Below, in pieces: positions 1 to 8,698 of a DNA stretch of 64,000 bases. Source of the DNA: Enorma phocaeensis (GTDB lineage Bacteria > Actinomycetota > Coriobacteriia > Coriobacteriales > Coriobacteriaceae); assembly GCF_900186505.1 (NCBI RefSeq), contig NZ_LT891970.1, forward strand, positions 418,451 to 482,450. The letters run 5' to 3'. Position numbers and translations under genes: made by a program. The notes beneath the pieces are model-generated. The model had not been told where the DNA came from. It was given only the letters and a program-made list of their open reading frames with translations, and made no database searches. Each line of letters starts with the position of its first letter. Position 1 is the first letter of the stretch.

Positions 1-425
1 ACGTCGTGCGAGAGGAGCTTCGAGTTGCTCCCCGTCACGTACACATCGACGTTGCGCATGCGCAGAAGCCCGTTGAGCACGCCATAGAGCCGGGGCGGGA
101 CGTCCGGGCTCTTGAGCTCCTCGCGCGAGATGGCATACTGGACCTCGTCGAGAAAGACGTAGTACTGCTCGTGTCTGTTCGCAATCTTCGAGCGCAGGTA
201 CGCGGACAGCGCGGCGGGGTCGCGGAGCGCGGCGTTCTCCTCGACGTCGAGCGCGACCTCGATAATGCGCTCGTCATCGACGCCCTCCGAGCGCAGGTAG
301 TCGCCGAAGAGGTTGAAGAGCAAATACGTCTTCCCGCAACGACGGATGCCCGTGACCACCTTAACCATACCGTTGTGCATGCGGTCGATGAGCCTGTTGA
401 GATATCGGTCCCGCCTGATTTCCAT
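1..425 (-). CDS. AAA ATPase, AAA_14/DUF4143 type (copy A, partial)
   Basis: The frame opens at an ATG at 425, with GAGG five bases upstream, and stays open to the window edge, so only about 141 N-terminal residues are visible. Walker A is GIRRCGKT (residues 26-33), the Walker B-like FLDEVQ is at 91-96 and a sensor-like VTGSNSKLL at 130-138. These are typical of the ATPase family that carries a C-terminal DUF4143 domain, whose cellular role is not settled. A 44-bp nested dyad lies just upstream. A decayed relative with the same ends sits at 10675-10956. The family call is strong; the function is unknown. Confidence 0.8.
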   Translation of the reverse strand, partial: MEIRRDRYLNRLIDRMHNGMVKVVTGIRRCGKTYLLFNLFGDYLRSEGVDDERIIEVALDVEENAALRDPAALSAYLRSKIANRHEQYYVFLDEVQYAISREELKSPDVPPRLYGVLNGLLRMRNVDVYVTGSNSKLLSHD

Positions 426-453
426 GTGTGCCTCGCCTTGATTCCCGATTGCT

Positions 454-497
454 TCTATTGAGCAATTTTGCCGCATGCGGCATTTTTTCTCAATAGA
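454..497. promoter_or_regulatory. Nested perfect dyad upstream of ATPase A
   Basis: Outer arms TCTATTGAG (454-462) and CTCAATAGA (489-497) and an inner palindrome TGCCGCATGCGGCA (469-482) share one centre at 475.5. The element begins 29 bp before the ATPase start. On the minus strand TTGAGA and CAAAAT can be read as -35 and -10 boxes 17 bp apart, which would put the inner palindrome in the promoter spacer. An operator is the simplest reading; a 5' UTR hairpin is possible. A close copy lies at 10985-11030. Confidence 0.6.
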
Positions 498-1085
498 GGC
501 CATTGAAACGGGAGAAAGTGATTCTGAAGCCCAAGCTTGTAAGGCGATACCTCTACTCACCCCAGAGTGTGGCTTGGGCGACTTCTTGTCGAAGCGCATA
601 CACTTGCTAATGGCCTTGGCACCCCAAACATCTGGAGGCGGCCGAGCGCCTCGCTCTCAACCGAATTGGCGCCGAATCGCAACCTCATACACGCCCATCG
701 ATCAACGGGAACTATAAGCAAGCCTTGGTCTATTCAGGACAATTTCCGGACATGTCCATATTGTTGTCCAGATTAGTGTTCAGAATCGGACTGCCACCGG
801 CTTCTGAGCACCGCGTGTATCAAAATGTGAGCAATTTCGACATGATGACCGCACACAGGAACCAAGACCACGGCCGCCCCCTTCAAGCGCGGCGATATTG
901 GATGGCTCCTCCCTCGGAAGCTCCCGGAAGGCGAATCGAAACGCAGCGACGGCGCCTGGTGCGATAAGATTCATCTTGGGTCTCCCCTTCTCGTCGAGTC
1001 CGAATCCAATTCGAAAGGTAAGGAAAGCCCGTCTCCATATCAAACCAACCGAAACCATATGCCGTATAACGAGAGCCAGGATGAG
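498..1085. other. Intergenic region with one palindrome, no convincing gene
   Basis: About 590 bp lie between the divergent ATPase A promoter and the DUF262 gene. Short open frames here lack ribosome binding sites and family resemblance. The notable element is a near-concentric palindrome at 737-769: GGACATGTCC (748-757) flanked by GGACAA (737-742) and TTGTCC (764-769). It lies about 320 bp before the DUF262 gene and could be a regulator site. Confidence 0.4.
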
Positions 1086-2936
1086 ATGATCAAGAACGTA
1101 AGTGATCCCTCCGTAGCAAGCATCCTATCAACCGATGCGCTGAAGGTCTACAACATACCCCGTTACCAGCGTGAGTACACATGGGGCCAGCGAGACTGGG
1201 CGAACCTCTACGACGACGTCTTCGACAATGACCCAGGCTACTTCCTCGGATCCATCATCGTCATCCAGGGCGAGATCGACCCGAAGACCAACATAGTGGA
1301 GTTCGAAGTCATCGACGGTCAGCAGAGGCTTACTACCATCAGCCTGCTACTCGCAGCGCTGTACGCCCGCATCAACGAGCACCCAGACGCCATAGACGAG
1401 GACATGCAGCTCGACGACATCAGACCGCTGCGCAACAGGCTCGTCCTCAAGTCGAACAAGGGCATGACGCGCGTGGTGCCTCAGGTTCAGAACCACAACC
1501 AGGACGACTACCGCTGGATCCTCAAGGAACACGTCGGACTCGCAGTCGTGATGCAGAGGCCCAAGTACCACGGCGTGCGCAAGATGTCTAAGGCATTCGA
1601 GTACTTCTATGACCGGCTTGGCGAGGAGATCGCCGGCATGGGTGACGACGATGCCGTGCGCACCCTGCTCGACAAGAGCAGGGCTCTCTACTCGGCCGTG
1701 CTCGTGCAGATCAACGTAGACAGCCACGCCGACGCCTACACGCTGTTCGCGTCGCTGAACAACCGAGGTGTGCCCCTCTCCGCCGTGGACCTAATCAAGA
1801 ACACCCTGCTTGCGAAGGTGGCCGACGCCGATGGTGACGAGCTCGACTACTACTTTGAACAATGGCAGGAGGTGCTTAGCAACCTTGGCGACGACTACGC
1901 CACCCAGGAGCGCTTCTTCCGCCAGAACTACGACGCCTTCCGCCGCGACGTGAACAGGCCCTTCGTGCAGGAGGGCGGCGCACAACTGCCGCTCGGCTCG
2001 GTGGCCACCCGCTCGAACCTGCTCAAGATCTACGAAATGAGGATCGGCCAAAACCCCGGTGCGCTCGGGGTGCTCGACGAGCTCATCGGCAACTCCGCCA
2101 TCTATTCGCAAATCATCGGGGTTGACCGCGAGGGCATGGACGCCGAGCTCGTACGCCAGCTCGTGGAGATCGCACGCGCTCAGGGCGTCCCCTCCTACCT
2201 GATGCTCCTCTACCTCATGAAGAAAAGGTCGGATCTCGACCTGGACGACAGCCTCATCGCCGGAATCGCCGCGCTGCTGGTCAGGTTCTTCGTGAGGCGC
2301 AACGTGACCGACACGCCGCCCACCCGCGATCTGGAGCGCCTTTTCATTAGCATCTGCGAGGGCATCGAGGACGAGCGGATAGAGGGCGTAGACGTCGCCC
2401 GCTACATCAAGCGGAGGCTTGTCGACGTTTCGTCAAGCGACGCGACCTTCAAGGAGCGGCTTGAGGGACCGATATACGACGTGAACCCGGACATGACGCG
2501 CTACATCCTCACCGTGCTCGCGGAGCCAAGCGTCACCAAGGAGATGAAGGGGCTCTGGGAGCGCTACCCGTCGGGTAACTACGTATGGACCATCGAGCAC
2601 GTGTTCCCCCAGGGCGAGAACATCCCAGCGAGCTGGGTGGACATGATCGGTGGTGGAGACAAGGCGAAAGCCCGGGAGATTCAGGCTGCATACGTCCACA
2701 CCCTCGGCAACCTGACCATCACCGGCTACAACTCGAAGCTGAGCAACATGCCCTTTGTCGAGAAACGCGACCGCAAGGACTCAAACGGCGCGAACGTCGG
2801 GTACCGCAACGAACTCAACCTCAATGACGACCTCGTGAGCGTGGACAGCTGGACGAAGGAGCAGATTGAGGCGAGGACCGAGAAGCTCGTGAAGCTCGCA
2901 TTGAAGGCATTCACGTTCGACGATATCGAGTTTTAG
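1086..2936 (+). CDS. GmrSD-like DUF262/DUF1524 protein (type IV restriction-like)
   Basis: A protein of about 616 residues with the two-domain layout of fused GmrSD enzymes, which restrict modified phage DNA using nucleotide hydrolysis. The N-terminal DUF262 domain shows IPRYQREYTW (about 24-33) and the DGQQR motif (about 77-81). The C-terminal DUF1524 HNH-like nuclease shows WTIEHVFPQ (about 500-508) and LGNLTITGYNSKLSN (about 540-554). I chose the ATG at 1086, preceded by AGGA; an ATG nine codons earlier at 1059 has no ribosome binding site. The next gene starts 15 bp after the stop, so the two are probably co-transcribed. Family call strong; phage defence is inferred from the family and the accessory setting. 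Confidence 0.85.
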   Translation: MIKNVSDPSVASILSTDALKVYNIPRYQREYTWGQRDWANLYDDVFDNDPGYFLGSIIVIQGEIDPKTNIVEFEVIDGQQRLTTISLLLAALYARINEHPDAIDEDMQLDDIRPLRNRLVLKSNKGMTRVVPQVQNHNQDDYRWILKEHVGLAVVMQRPKYHGVRKMSKAFEYFYDRLGEEIAGMGDDDAVRTLLDKSRALYSAVLVQINVDSHADAYTLFASLNNRGVPLSAVDLIKNTLLAKVADADGDELDYYFEQWQEVLSNLGDDYATQERFFRQNYDAFRRDVNRPFVQEGGAQLPLGSVATRSNLLKIYEMRIGQNPGALGVLDELIGNSAIYSQIIGVDREGMDAELVRQLVEIARAQGVPSYLMLLYLMKKRSDLDLDDSLIAGIAALLVRFFVRRNVTDTPPTRDLERLFISICEGIEDERIEGVDVARYIKRRLVDVSSSDATFKERLEGPIYDVNPDMTRYILTVLAEPSVTKEMKGLWERYPSGNYVWTIEHVFPQGENIPASWVDMIGGGDKAKAREIQAAYVHTLGNLTITGYNSKLSNMPFVEKRDRKDSNGANVGYRNELNLNDDLVSVDSWTKEQIEARTEKLVKLALKAFTFDDIEF

Positions 2937-2951
2937 CGAGGCATAGCTGGA

Positions 2952-5387
2952 ATGAACAATACAGTCGCAACTGCTTTCTTCATGGATGACGACAGGCCGC
3001 TCATCCAGTACGAGATTGCCTTCCAGAAGAGGCCGAAGCTCCTCATGGCCGGAAACGGCTCTTTCGGAGGCTCGTCGGACATTAGCGAAGTCTACGCTGG
3101 CGTGACCGAGACGCTTGAAGATGATATCAAGTGGGAGCCCCACGTAGACGAAGCCGACAAGCTCGACTACATCGTCGCGGTGAGTAGCGGCGTGCTTTCC
3201 GGTCTCATCGACGTCTTCTACGTAGGCGAGTTCTCACTTGACCGCGCAAGCGAATGGGGCAGGGACAAGATCGAGAAGGTGGTGATGAAGGTCGCCCGCG
3301 TGGAAGGTTACTCCGGGGATGACCTGAACGACGCGATAAAAGCGCTCGAGAAGAACCACCCGATTGCGGCTGATGGCAACACCAACGACTTCGGCGGAGG
3401 ACTGCAGCACCACCTTCGCGACTTCTCGCACCATTTCAGCATCGGCGGCCTGTTTTTCTCGATATTCACCCAGTTCACCGGGCTTGTCGTGGGAACCGAC
3501 AGGGCGGGCATGCTGCACGTTGCTCCCGTCCCCGAGTCGCACAGGGCCTGCATCGGAAAGAACTTCCAGGAGAAGATCGCCTTCGGAACCATCGGCTGGT
3601 TCTTCCACATGCTAAGCGACATGGCAGGCTCCAGCGGCGCGCTCATGGGCGGCACCGGCATTCCCGGCCCGCTCGTATCGCTCATGAAGGAGCTCTCGGC
3701 GCTCCCGTTCTTCAAAGAGTCCGGCGACGGAGACATGGGCTTCCGTCTGTGGGTGACCAAGCTCTTCAACGGAACCTTGCTTGCCGACCACGACGAGAAC
3801 GGCAGGATAATCAAGGACAGCGTCAGGAAGTTCGACCTGCGCACCGAGGTCGGCATACTCGGCGAGGTCGGAAGGCAGACCATCCCGGTGCTCATAAACC
3901 AGTGCGTCGTGCGCGGGTTCTACTTCTGCAGGAGGCTTGCCCGCGAGGTCAGGGACCTTGGGATACGCTGCATTGGCGACCTCGAGCGAATCGCCCCCGA
4001 GGACATTCTTCCCTGGGGCACCCCCGCCATGCGCCGCATGGTCACCGTGTCGAGCGGCGTCTTCACCGGCGTGGACATCGCCGACGCCGCCGTGAGGGCC
4101 ATCATGGGCAAGGACCCCGTCACGTTTTTCCTACGTGTGAACTACGTGGGCGTGGCGACTTTCATGATCGCCTGCGTCGTAGACGTAAACGCCACGCTCA
4201 AAGACAAGGAGTTGGAAGAGGGCGAGAGCCCAGAGGAGGCATACGAGCACGGGCTTTCCGACCTTGGCTGCCTCAAGCTCGACTTCATGCAGGCGCGAAT
4301 GCTGCACTCGATCGAATACGCCATCGTCGCCCACGACATCACAGAAGAGAAGCACCCAAAGCGCGCCGAGAGGAAGCGCGCATGGCTCAAGGAATGGAGC
4401 GAGATGGTCGTCGAAACGGTCGACCTCGTTTGGGCAGCAAGCGCCGGGTACTTCCTAGGCAGTGATGCCATATACGACTCCGTCGCGACACGACTCGATA
4501 ACCGCGCAAACAGCTCCTGGCTGTGGCTCATCGCGATGGAGGCAAAGCGGTTTAAGCCCTACGTTCCGCTACATGGCGACAACGACAAGCTCTACAAGGG
4601 GCTCAAGCTCGGCAGCGACTACCTCGGCGAGGTGTTCTGCGAGCGCCAAAGCGTCGTGGAAAAGAAGGACCTCACGAAGCTAGACAAAGCGGTTAACAGC
4701 GCACGCGGTAAGCTTGACGGTGCCGTTACCAAACGTGTCGTTGGAGCTGCAGGAACCGTGGTTGTCGTGGCAGCGACTGGTGGTCTCGCGTTCTACTTCG
4801 CACCCGCCATAGCACCGACATTGGCAGCGGCTCTGGGGCTTGAGGCGGCCGCGCTGCACGGAGCCGCTCTCACGAGTGCCAGCCTTGCATTTCTTGGCGG
4901 CGGCGCCATCGCCGCCGGTGGCACCGGCATGGCAGGCGGGACTATGCTCATAGCCGGCGGTGGCGCGCTGCTCGGAGCCGTCGGTGGTTCCGGCGTCTCT
5001 GCCGCGACGTCGATGGCACTTGTGACGAACGGGAGCTATGTACTGGACGAGTGCGCCAAGCTCGTGGCCTTCTGCAAGGAAGTGCTTATCGGGCGGTACG
5101 ACGACCTCAACTCCGTCGCTGAGATCCATACCGTGCTGAACCAGCGGATACTCGAGCTTGAGGTGGAAATCGAGACGATAAAGCGTGGAGTGCCTGACGA
5201 TAAGGTGCCCGATGACGATAACGATGGAGCGGATGACAAGGATGAGATCAGCCCGAAGAAGATGATTAAGATCCTGAACCGGAGTCGGAAGTTCATGCGA
5301 CGCAGCAGTGATGAGCTCGCCAAGACTCTGAAGACGGCGACCAAGAAGATGAGCGCCTTGCCAGCTGGTGGTAAGATGGGGTCATGA
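2952..5387 (+). CDS. Unknown 811-aa protein with glycine-zipper membrane segment
   Basis: I do not recognise this family. Residues 1-590 are mostly soluble, with a conspicuous histidine-rich stretch HHLRDFSHHF (153-162) followed by hydrophobic GLFFSIFTQFTGLVVG (166-181). Residues about 595-690 are strongly hydrophobic and rich in Gly/Ala, with GxxxG-like spacing, as in glycine-zipper or pore-forming helical hairpins. The tail is acidic (about 745-765) and then basic. It follows the GmrSD-like gene by 15 bp and a small frame overlaps its stop by 4 bp. A membrane effector or anchor of a defence operon is a reasonable guess only. Confidence 0.7.
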   Translation: MNNTVATAFFMDDDRPLIQYEIAFQKRPKLLMAGNGSFGGSSDISEVYAGVTETLEDDIKWEPHVDEADKLDYIVAVSSGVLSGLIDVFYVGEFSLDRASEWGRDKIEKVVMKVARVEGYSGDDLNDAIKALEKNHPIAADGNTNDFGGGLQHHLRDFSHHFSIGGLFFSIFTQFTGLVVGTDRAGMLHVAPVPESHRACIGKNFQEKIAFGTIGWFFHMLSDMAGSSGALMGGTGIPGPLVSLMKELSALPFFKESGDGDMGFRLWVTKLFNGTLLADHDENGRIIKDSVRKFDLRTEVGILGEVGRQTIPVLINQCVVRGFYFCRRLAREVRDLGIRCIGDLERIAPEDILPWGTPAMRRMVTVSSGVFTGVDIADAAVRAIMGKDPVTFFLRVNYVGVATFMIACVVDVNATLKDKELEEGESPEEAYEHGLSDLGCLKLDFMQARMLHSIEYAIVAHDITEEKHPKRAERKRAWLKEWSEMVVETVDLVWAASAGYFLGSDAIYDSVATRLDNRANSSWLWLIAMEAKRFKPYVPLHGDNDKLYKGLKLGSDYLGEVFCERQSVVEKKDLTKLDKAVNSARGKLDGAVTKRVVGAAGTVVVVAATGGLAFYFAPAIAPTLAAALGLEAAALHGAALTSASLAFLGGGAIAAGGTGMAGGTMLIAGGGALLGAVGGSGVSAATSMALVTNGSYVLDECAKLVAFCKEVLIGRYDDLNSVAEIHTVLNQRILELEVEIETIKRGVPDDKVPDDDNDGADDKDEISPKKMIKILNRSRKFMRRSSDELAKTLKTATKKMSALPAGGKMGS

Positions 5388-5569
5388 GCGACATTGAGGG
5401 ACAAGCGCCAGCTGCCAACAACGTTGTTCCGACAATAAGCACTGATGCGCTCTATGAAACGCAAGGGGTTTGTCGACAATTCCATAAGCGAAACTGTACA
5501 AAAAGCGGCTGGCAGCTCACCGCCGAGCGATATCGGAGCATGAATGTCATCGTTGTTCGAAAGCTCTAG
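5384..5569 (+). CDS. Small ORF translationally coupled to the 811-aa gene
   Basis: A 61-residue frame starts at an ATG that shares ATGA with the stop of the upstream gene, the usual arrangement for coupled translation. The peptide has no membrane segment and no motif I know. The low-complexity repeat region follows at once, so this may be the 5' remnant of a longer third gene. It could also be a chance frame. Confidence 0.3.
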   Translation: MSDIEGQAPAANNVVPTISTDALYETQGVCRQFHKRNCTKSGWQLTAERYRSMNVIVVRKL

Positions 5570-5606
5570 CGTATTTAAGTCTCTCACCTGCCCTGCCCTT
5601 CATGCC

Positions 5607-5652
5607 GAGTAGATGAGAGTAGGTCCGAGTAGGTTAGAGTGGATAAGGGTAG
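5607..5652. repeat. Helically phased degenerate 10-bp repeats (first cluster)
   Basis: About four successive decamers keep the frame AGRTNNGAGT with exact 10-bp spacing (5607-5652). A second cluster of three lies at 5733-5762. Exact 10-bp phasing puts each unit on the same face of the helix, as in arrays bound by a cooperative protein. There are no spacers, so this is not CRISPR. Confidence 0.5.
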
Positions 5653-5732
5653 CCAGCGAACAACCCAACCATCATCAGAATAGAAGACCGCAGTTCAGCT
5701 TCATGTCACGCAGCTTGCTAAGCAATTGGCGC

Positions 5733-5762
5733 GGGTCAGAGTAGGGCCGAGCAGATAAGAGT
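5733..5762. repeat. Helically phased 10-bp repeats (second cluster)
   Basis: Three decamers, GGGTCAGAGT, AGGGCCGAGC and AGATAAGAGT, continue the pattern of the 5607-5652 cluster just before the 3' end of the convergent ATPase B gene. Confidence 0.4.
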
Positions 5763-5768
5763 AACTTC

Positions 5769-7043
5769 CTAGTAGTCCACTTCCGGCAAGGCGCTCGCTT
5801 GTTCCAACCCGAACGTCCGCCCCTCTCCGATCAGCTCTGTCACGTTCTCGTGCACGATGCCGCTACGGTGCTGGATGGGGTCGTTGCGCGTGATGACGAA
5901 CTTGGGCCAGTTGTCCCGTACCTGCTCGAGCGGGCGGTACTCGCGATCCTCGGTCGAGAGGCTATTCATGATGGTCATCGCCACCTGCACGTAGGCGTAC
6001 TCCATCGCAGGCGACCTCATGACGAAGTCGCACTCGAGCTTGCCGATACGCCCCACGCTCACCTCGTAGCCCAAGCTCCGCGCGTAGCTGTACACGATGT
6101 TCTCCAGCACGGGCCCGTAGTTGATGCGGTTGTCCGTGTTGAGCGCGAAGTAGAAGCTCAGGTCGGCAAGATAGTACTTCTGCTCACCTCGAAGCGACCT
6201 GCGCGACTTCATATCAAAGCGCTCGCAACGTCGTATGATCTTGGCGTCCTCGAGTATCCGAAGGTAGCGGTCCAGCGTCTCGCGCTTAATATGGACACCC
6301 TGCTTCGCAAGGTCGTCAAGGATATTAGTCAGGCTTGTCGTTGCCCCAAAATTGTTCGTGATGTACTTTCTGACCGTTTCGAACACGGGCATGTTACGAA
6401 CTTGAACCCTGCGACGGACGTCCTTCTCCAGAATCTCCTCGACAACGGACTTGACGTAAGCTCGCTTATCAACGAGTGCCTCGTATCCGAGCGCCTTGGG
6501 AAAGCCGCCCTCCAAGATGTAAGCATCGAGCTCTACCACGGGATTGGGGTTGACCGACTTGCCGAGAAATACCTTCATGTCCTCGTATTCCTTGAAGGTG
6601 AGCGTCTGCATCTCGAACTCAATGTAGCGACCGGTCAGCTTGGTCATGAGCTCGCCCGAAAGCAGGTAGCTGTTAGAGCCGGTGATGAAGATGGACCAAC
6701 CCCCATCGGTACGAAAGGCGTTCACAACCTCCTCGTAGCCCCTCACGTTCTGAACCTCGTCAATGAACAGGTATTTCAATCCGTCAGGTGCGCCGGCGGA
6801 AGCACTATCTATCGCTGCCTCGAGCTCGTCGGCAGTCTTGACCTTCCGCAGCTTGCGACTGTCGAGATCGAGGTAGACGATGGAAGCCGAGCTGATGCCA
6901 CTCTCGACGAGCTCTTGGGCAACGGTTTGCATAAGACAGGACTTTCCGCAGCGCCGCACGCCGGTGATAACCTTTATGATCTCGTCATCATGATAGAAGC
7001 CCCTAATCTTCCTGAGATAGTTCTCACGCCTGAATAGCTCCAC
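5769..7043 (-). CDS. AAA ATPase, AAA_14/DUF4143 type (copy B)
   Basis: A full-length 424-residue member. Walker A GVRRCGKS is at residues 28-35 and Walker B FIDEVQ at 93-98, and an ITGSNSYLLSG sensor-like segment follows. The C-terminal half matches the general layout of the DUF4143 domain. The start is a GTG at 7043 with GGAGG six bases upstream. It belongs to the same RRCGK subgroup as copy A and the remnant at 10675. A 13-bp inverted repeat with one mismatch stands 42 bp before the start. Function unknown. Confidence 0.85.
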   Translation of the reverse strand: MELFRRENYLRKIRGFYHDDEIIKVITGVRRCGKSCLMQTVAQELVESGISSASIVYLDLDSRKLRKVKTADELEAAIDSASAGAPDGLKYLFIDEVQNVRGYEEVVNAFRTDGGWSIFITGSNSYLLSGELMTKLTGRYIEFEMQTLTFKEYEDMKVFLGKSVNPNPVVELDAYILEGGFPKALGYEALVDKRAYVKSVVEEILEKDVRRRVQVRNMPVFETVRKYITNNFGATTSLTNILDDLAKQGVHIKRETLDRYLRILEDAKIIRRCERFDMKSRRSLRGEQKYYLADLSFYFALNTDNRINYGPVLENIVYSYARSLGYEVSVGRIGKLECDFVMRSPAMEYAYVQVAMTIMNSLSTEDREYRPLEQVRDNWPKFVITRNDPIQHRSGIVHENVTELIGEGRTFGLEQASALPEVDY

Positions 7044-7084
7044 TTCCCACCTCCATCGTCGTTCTTTGCTTCGTTCGTACCCGA

Positions 7085-7128
7085 GTTAGAGGGTATTTAG
7101 CACATAATTTCAATGAATACCCCCTAAC
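7085..7128. promoter_or_regulatory. Inverted repeat upstream of ATPase B
   Basis: Arms GTTAGAGGGTATT (7085-7097) and AATACCCCCTAAC (7116-7128) pair at 12 of 13 positions around an AT-rich centre. The position before a DUF4143 ATPase start matches the dyads at 454, 10985 and 12498, but the sequence differs, as expected for gene-specific autoregulation. Confidence 0.55.
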
Positions 7129-7211
7129 TTGAACAGTTAGGCAATGGGAGCCCAAAAGAGACCAGCAAGTTTGGCAAATCGGCTCCTCAGACGATATGAG
7201 CTGAACATTGA

Positions 7212-7301
7212 GCCCCTCCTCCTGTCGCAGGTCCGTGGGTCGGGCGACAATGGTCGTATCCCGCAACCGTGGCCGCGCGCCACATACGACAGAGGAGGGG
7301 C
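7212..7301 (+). ncRNA. Structured leader that can mask the transposase Shine-Dalgarno
   Basis: The segment 7212-7227 pairs with 7287-7301, which contains the AGGAGGGG ribosome binding site of the transposase, with one bulge. Alternative stems are GTCGTAT (7253-7259) with ATACGAC (7284-7290), enclosing a GTGGC/GCCAC hairpin. It could hold transposase expression low or be part of a guide RNA. The structure was read by eye and not folded. Confidence 0.4.
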
Positions 7302-7302
7302 C

Positions 7303-8409
7303 ATGTCCCATTATGTCACAGCCATCGGTCTCGACGTCCACGCCCGCAGCATCAAGGCCTTCGCCCTGAACCCGATGACAGGCGAGGCCGAGCGGGCCTC
7401 GTTCGGCTACGACCCGGCGGCGGTCGCCGAGTGGGCGCTCGGCTTCGAGTCCCCGAGGGCCGTCTACGAGTCCGGGGTCACCGGCTTCCACCTCTGCCGC
7501 GCCCTGCGCGCGCTCGGCCTGGACTGCGTCGTGGGCGCCGTCTCCAAGATGCAGCGGCCCGCCGCCGACAGGGGCAGGAAGACCGACAGGCGCGACGCCG
7601 AGTTCCTGGCGCGCCTGCTCGCGACCAGGAACGTCGTCGAGGTGTGGGTCCCCGACGAGCGCACCGAGGCCGCCCGCGACCTGTCGCGGGCCCTCGCCGA
7701 CGCGCGCGACGACCTCCAGCGCGCCAAGCAGCGGATGTCGAAGTTCCTGCTGCGCCACGGCCACGTCTTCGACGAGTCGACGCCGACCGGGCGCAGGAGG
7801 GGCAACTGGACGCGCGCGTACTGGAAGTGGGCCGACGCGATCGAGTTCGACGAGCCCGATGACGCCGCCGCCTACGAGCACTACCGCGACTGCGTGAGGC
7901 GCTGCCAGGAGGCGCGCGACGAGCTGGCGGGGAAGGTCGCCGAGTCGGCCGGGAGGCCGGAGTGGAGGCCCGTCGTCGACGCCCTCAGGTGCGTGAAGGG
8001 CTGCGACGTCGCCACGGCGTTCCTGCTCGCCTGCGAGGCGGGCGACTTCTCCCGCTTCCCCACCGCCCCGGCCTTCGCGTCGTGGTGCGGCCTCACGCCC
8101 TCGGAGCACTCGAGCGGTGAGACGTCGTCGAAGGGCGGGATCACGCGGGCGGGCAACGCCCACGTGCGCTCCGCCCTCGTCGAGGCCGCCTGGCACGTGC
8201 CGATGTCCTCGCGCGACCCGAAGCCGCTCGCCCCGGGCCAGGAGGTCGCCCCCGCGGTGAGGAGGCACGCGACGAAGTGCAACCGCAGGCTCATCGACCG
8301 CAGGGAGGCGATGGCGGGGGCCGGCAAGCGCCCCGTCGTCGCCAACTGCGCCACCGCGCGCGAGATGGCGTGCTGGGCCTGGGCGATAGCGAGGATGGCC
8401 GCGGAGTAG
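7303..8409 (+). CDS. IS110-family transposase (DEDD type)
   Basis: A 368-residue transposase starting at the ATG at 7303 behind AGAGGAGGGG. The N-terminal RuvC-like DEDD domain begins with AIGLDVHARS, and acidic positions continue through YESGVTGFHL and KTDRRDAEFL. The C-terminal Transposase_20 region has FASWCGLTPSEHSSGETS, whose serines are candidates for the serine nucleophile of this family, followed by GGITRAGNAHVRSALVEAAW. It looks intact. Recombination in the family is guided by the element's own non-coding RNA. Confidence 0.9.
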   Translation: MSHYVTAIGLDVHARSIKAFALNPMTGEAERASFGYDPAAVAEWALGFESPRAVYESGVTGFHLCRALRALGLDCVVGAVSKMQRPAADRGRKTDRRDAEFLARLLATRNVVEVWVPDERTEAARDLSRALADARDDLQRAKQRMSKFLLRHGHVFDESTPTGRRRGNWTRAYWKWADAIEFDEPDDAAAYEHYRDCVRRCQEARDELAGKVAESAGRPEWRPVVDALRCVKGCDVATAFLLACEAGDFSRFPTAPAFASWCGLTPSEHSSGETSSKGGITRAGNAHVRSALVEAAWHVPMSSRDPKPLAPGQEVAPAVRRHATKCNRRLIDRREAMAGAGKRPVVANCATAREMACWAWAIARMAAE

Positions 8410-8655
8410 CGGCCGCCCGAGCGAAACAGGGTCCGACCCCGGGGCCCGCCGCGTTCGAGGCCGTTGGGAGGCCACTCGAGTCTCTTTTTATGGGCAGCGG
8501 GGAACCGCCACGCCCGCCATACAGACTTCGGCCGAGGCCCCCAGCCGTAGCAACGAAATGCGCAGCCGACGAGGCCACGCGCGGATATTAGAATGCCGAA
8601 CGTGCGTCGAACAGACACGCCCTCAAGCGGCGGCGCCCCCGGGTGAAGATAGGTA

Positions 8656-8698
8656 GGCCCGACCGGTCGCGGTAGCTCCGCGGGCGGTCGGGCCGGTT
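8656..8698 (+). ncRNA. Strong nested hairpin in the IS right end
   Basis: GGCCCGACCG (8656-8665) pairs with CGGTCGGGCC (8685-8694), enclosing CGCGG/CCGCG, followed by GGTTTT. It lies in the roughly 300-nt right-end non-coding part of the IS1111-like element, where bridge RNAs of this branch are expected. It may equally serve as the element's terminator. Confidence 0.45.

Noticed and set aside
780..1058. 92-residue minus-strand frame in the gap before the DUF262 gene
   Set aside because: No ribosome binding site, no motif, and composition unlike a structured protein.
5607..5762. CRISPR array
   Set aside because: Units are 10 bp with no spacers, and no cas gene is in the window.
7024..8475. 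Long minus-strand frame opposite the IS1111-like transposase
   Set aside because: Antisense to a transposase with intact DEDD motifs; no start signal.
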